A stretch of 6,622 nucleotides of DNA from Verrucomicrobia bacterium TMED44. GTDB lineage: Bacteria > Verrucomicrobiota > Verrucomicrobiia > Opitutales > Seribacteraceae. Under the pieces are notes generated by a model that made no database searches, was not told the origin of the DNA, and saw only the letters and a program-made list of their open reading frames with translations. This document shows positions 6,281 to 6,622 of this stretch, in pieces (positions within the stretch are counted from its first letter, which is position 1; each line of letters starts with the position of its first letter). The position numbers were made by a program, and so were the translations under genes. The stretch is from assembly GCA_002168015.1 (NCBI GenBank), contig NHCX01000031.1:9079-15700 (forward strand), in the 5' to 3' direction.

Positions 6281-6374
6281 ACTAGATAAACAAAAAAATA
6301 ATTCCTTTTTTCCTAGTAAGGTACTCGCTGTTTCAAGATATTATGCAGCTATGATTACTCACTCGACAGAATAA
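6237..6374 (+). CDS. possible small protein, 45 residues, unknown function
   Basis: ATG at 6237 opens a 45-codon frame ending at TAA 6372-6374. It is preceded by TTGGAGA, with GGAG (6226-6229) seven bases before the ATG; this is the only strong Shine-Dalgarno-like site at a plausible gene start in the window. The product begins MANLWHFLFKSLSNLLDKQK, a stretch that could form an amphipathic, membrane-active helix with hydrophobic L4, W5, F7, L8, F9, L12, L15 and L16. The rest (NNSFFPSKVLAVSRYYAAMI, then THSTE) is Lys/Arg-containing and unfamiliar. The ORF begins 20 bases after the DUF4328 stop, so it may be translated from the same message. An ORF of this size can arise by chance; the ribosome-binding site and position are the only support. 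Confidence 0.35.
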   Translation: MANLWHFLFKSLSNLLDKQKNNSFFPSKVLAVSRYYAAMITHSTE

Positions 6375-6532
6375 AAATATGCATATTACAAATCGTCTCA
6401 TCAATTTACTTCAAGAGTTCTGTAAATAAATTTAAGGGCTCACTCCTTCCCTTTTGATTCACTACGATGAGAGGTACTTTCACTTCACCATCTCCCAAAT
6501 TTGGGTCCTACTTATTGTTTTTTCTAAAAAAG
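6375..6532. other. AT-rich spacer between the small ORF and tRNA-His, with two perfect palindromes
   Basis: No gene is supported in this 158-base stretch. It contains AATATGCATATT (6376-6387) and CCCAAATTTGGG (6494-6505), both perfect 12-bp palindromes, and AAGGG/CCCTT arms with a 10-base spacer near 6433-6452. A homopolymer pair, AAAAAA and TTTTTT separated by two bases, lies directly after the 3' end of the tRNA in its own sense. None is a convincing terminator for either flanking transcript. Confidence 0.5.
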
Positions 6533-6610
6533 TGGGGCGACAGACCGGATTCGAACCGGCGACCCCCGGCACCACAAGCCGGTGCTCTAACCAACTGAGC
6601 TACTATCGCC
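6533..6610 (-). tRNA. tRNA-His (anticodon GTG)
   Basis: Read on the minus strand, the gene folds into a full cloverleaf. The acceptor arms are GCGATAG and CTGTCGC with one G-U pair. The D arm is GCTC/GAGC, the anticodon stem CCGGC/GCCGG with loop TTGTGGT, and the T arm GCCGG-TTCGAAT-CCGGT. The anticodon GTG lies at 6575-6573. The extra 5' G (position -1, base 6610) opposite the discriminator C73 (6536) is the identity element of histidine tRNA. The 3' CCA is encoded (6535-6533). The gene is complete; only 12 bases of its upstream region are in the window, so its promoter is not visible. Confidence 0.97.
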
Positions 6611-6622
6611 ATAAATTATCTT

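Noticed and set aside
6467..6598. 43-codon plus-strand ORF containing DRPDSNRRPPAPQAGALTN
   Set aside because: Its second half is the antisense translation of the tRNA-His gene, a well-known annotation artefact; it has no ribosome-binding site.
1..6622. CRISPR array, insertion sequence, transposase, integrase or toxin-antitoxin pair
   Set aside because: No spaced direct repeats of CRISPR type, no transposase or integrase motifs and no terminal inverted repeats with target duplications were seen on either strand.

Overview
The window reads as chromosomal DNA of a Gram-negative bacterium. It opens inside a gene for Kdo transferase, which builds the lipid A-Kdo part of lipopolysaccharide. Almost every start codon lacks a clear Shine-Dalgarno sequence. 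The mix of a YwqK/MORN-repeat exported protein, a membrane-anchored YfaP/DUF2135-like protein and a DUF4328 membrane protein suggests the Planctomycetota-Verrucomicrobiota group, most likely a verrucomicrobial (Opitutia-like) lineage. That placement is inferred from family resemblance, not from any search.

Layout. 1-625 (+): 3' half of waaA, cut by the window edge. 626-711: a short gap with a perfect 21-bp interrupted palindrome and a possible promoter. 712-3179 (+): a tight three-gene operon for a phosphonate/phosphite/phosphate-type ABC importer: lipoprotein binding protein (phnD-like), ATPase (phnC-like) and permease (phnE-like), the last two overlapping by 4 bases. No phosphonate-degrading gene is visible, so the ligand is open. 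3205-4257 (-): an exported MORN/YwqK-repeat protein, convergent with the transporter. 4258-4419: a 162-bp divergent promoter region. 4420-5223 (+): a single-pass membrane protein with a C-terminal YfaP/DUF2135-like beta domain.

From about 5224 the DNA becomes clearly richer in A+T. 5224-5550 is a gene-poor stretch holding a 53-codon stop-free minus-strand frame without an early start (possible relic or repeat) and a consensus -10 box. 5551-6216 (+) is a DUF4328 multi-pass membrane protein. It is followed after 20 bases by a 45-codon small ORF (6237-6374), which has the best ribosome-binding site in the window; that site lies in one arm of an inverted repeat whose other arm is inside the ORF. 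6375-6532 has no supported gene. 6533-6610 (-) is tRNA-His(GTG), with G-1 and CCA both encoded.

The first half is core-type biology: envelope biogenesis and an oxyanion/phosphonate importer. The middle holds two divergent genes for exported or membrane proteins of unknown role. The AT-rich right end beside a tRNA gene looks like accessory DNA. No complete novel system can be proven here. The best leads are the small ORF with its possible RNA switch, the palindrome at the transporter promoter and the intergenic relic.
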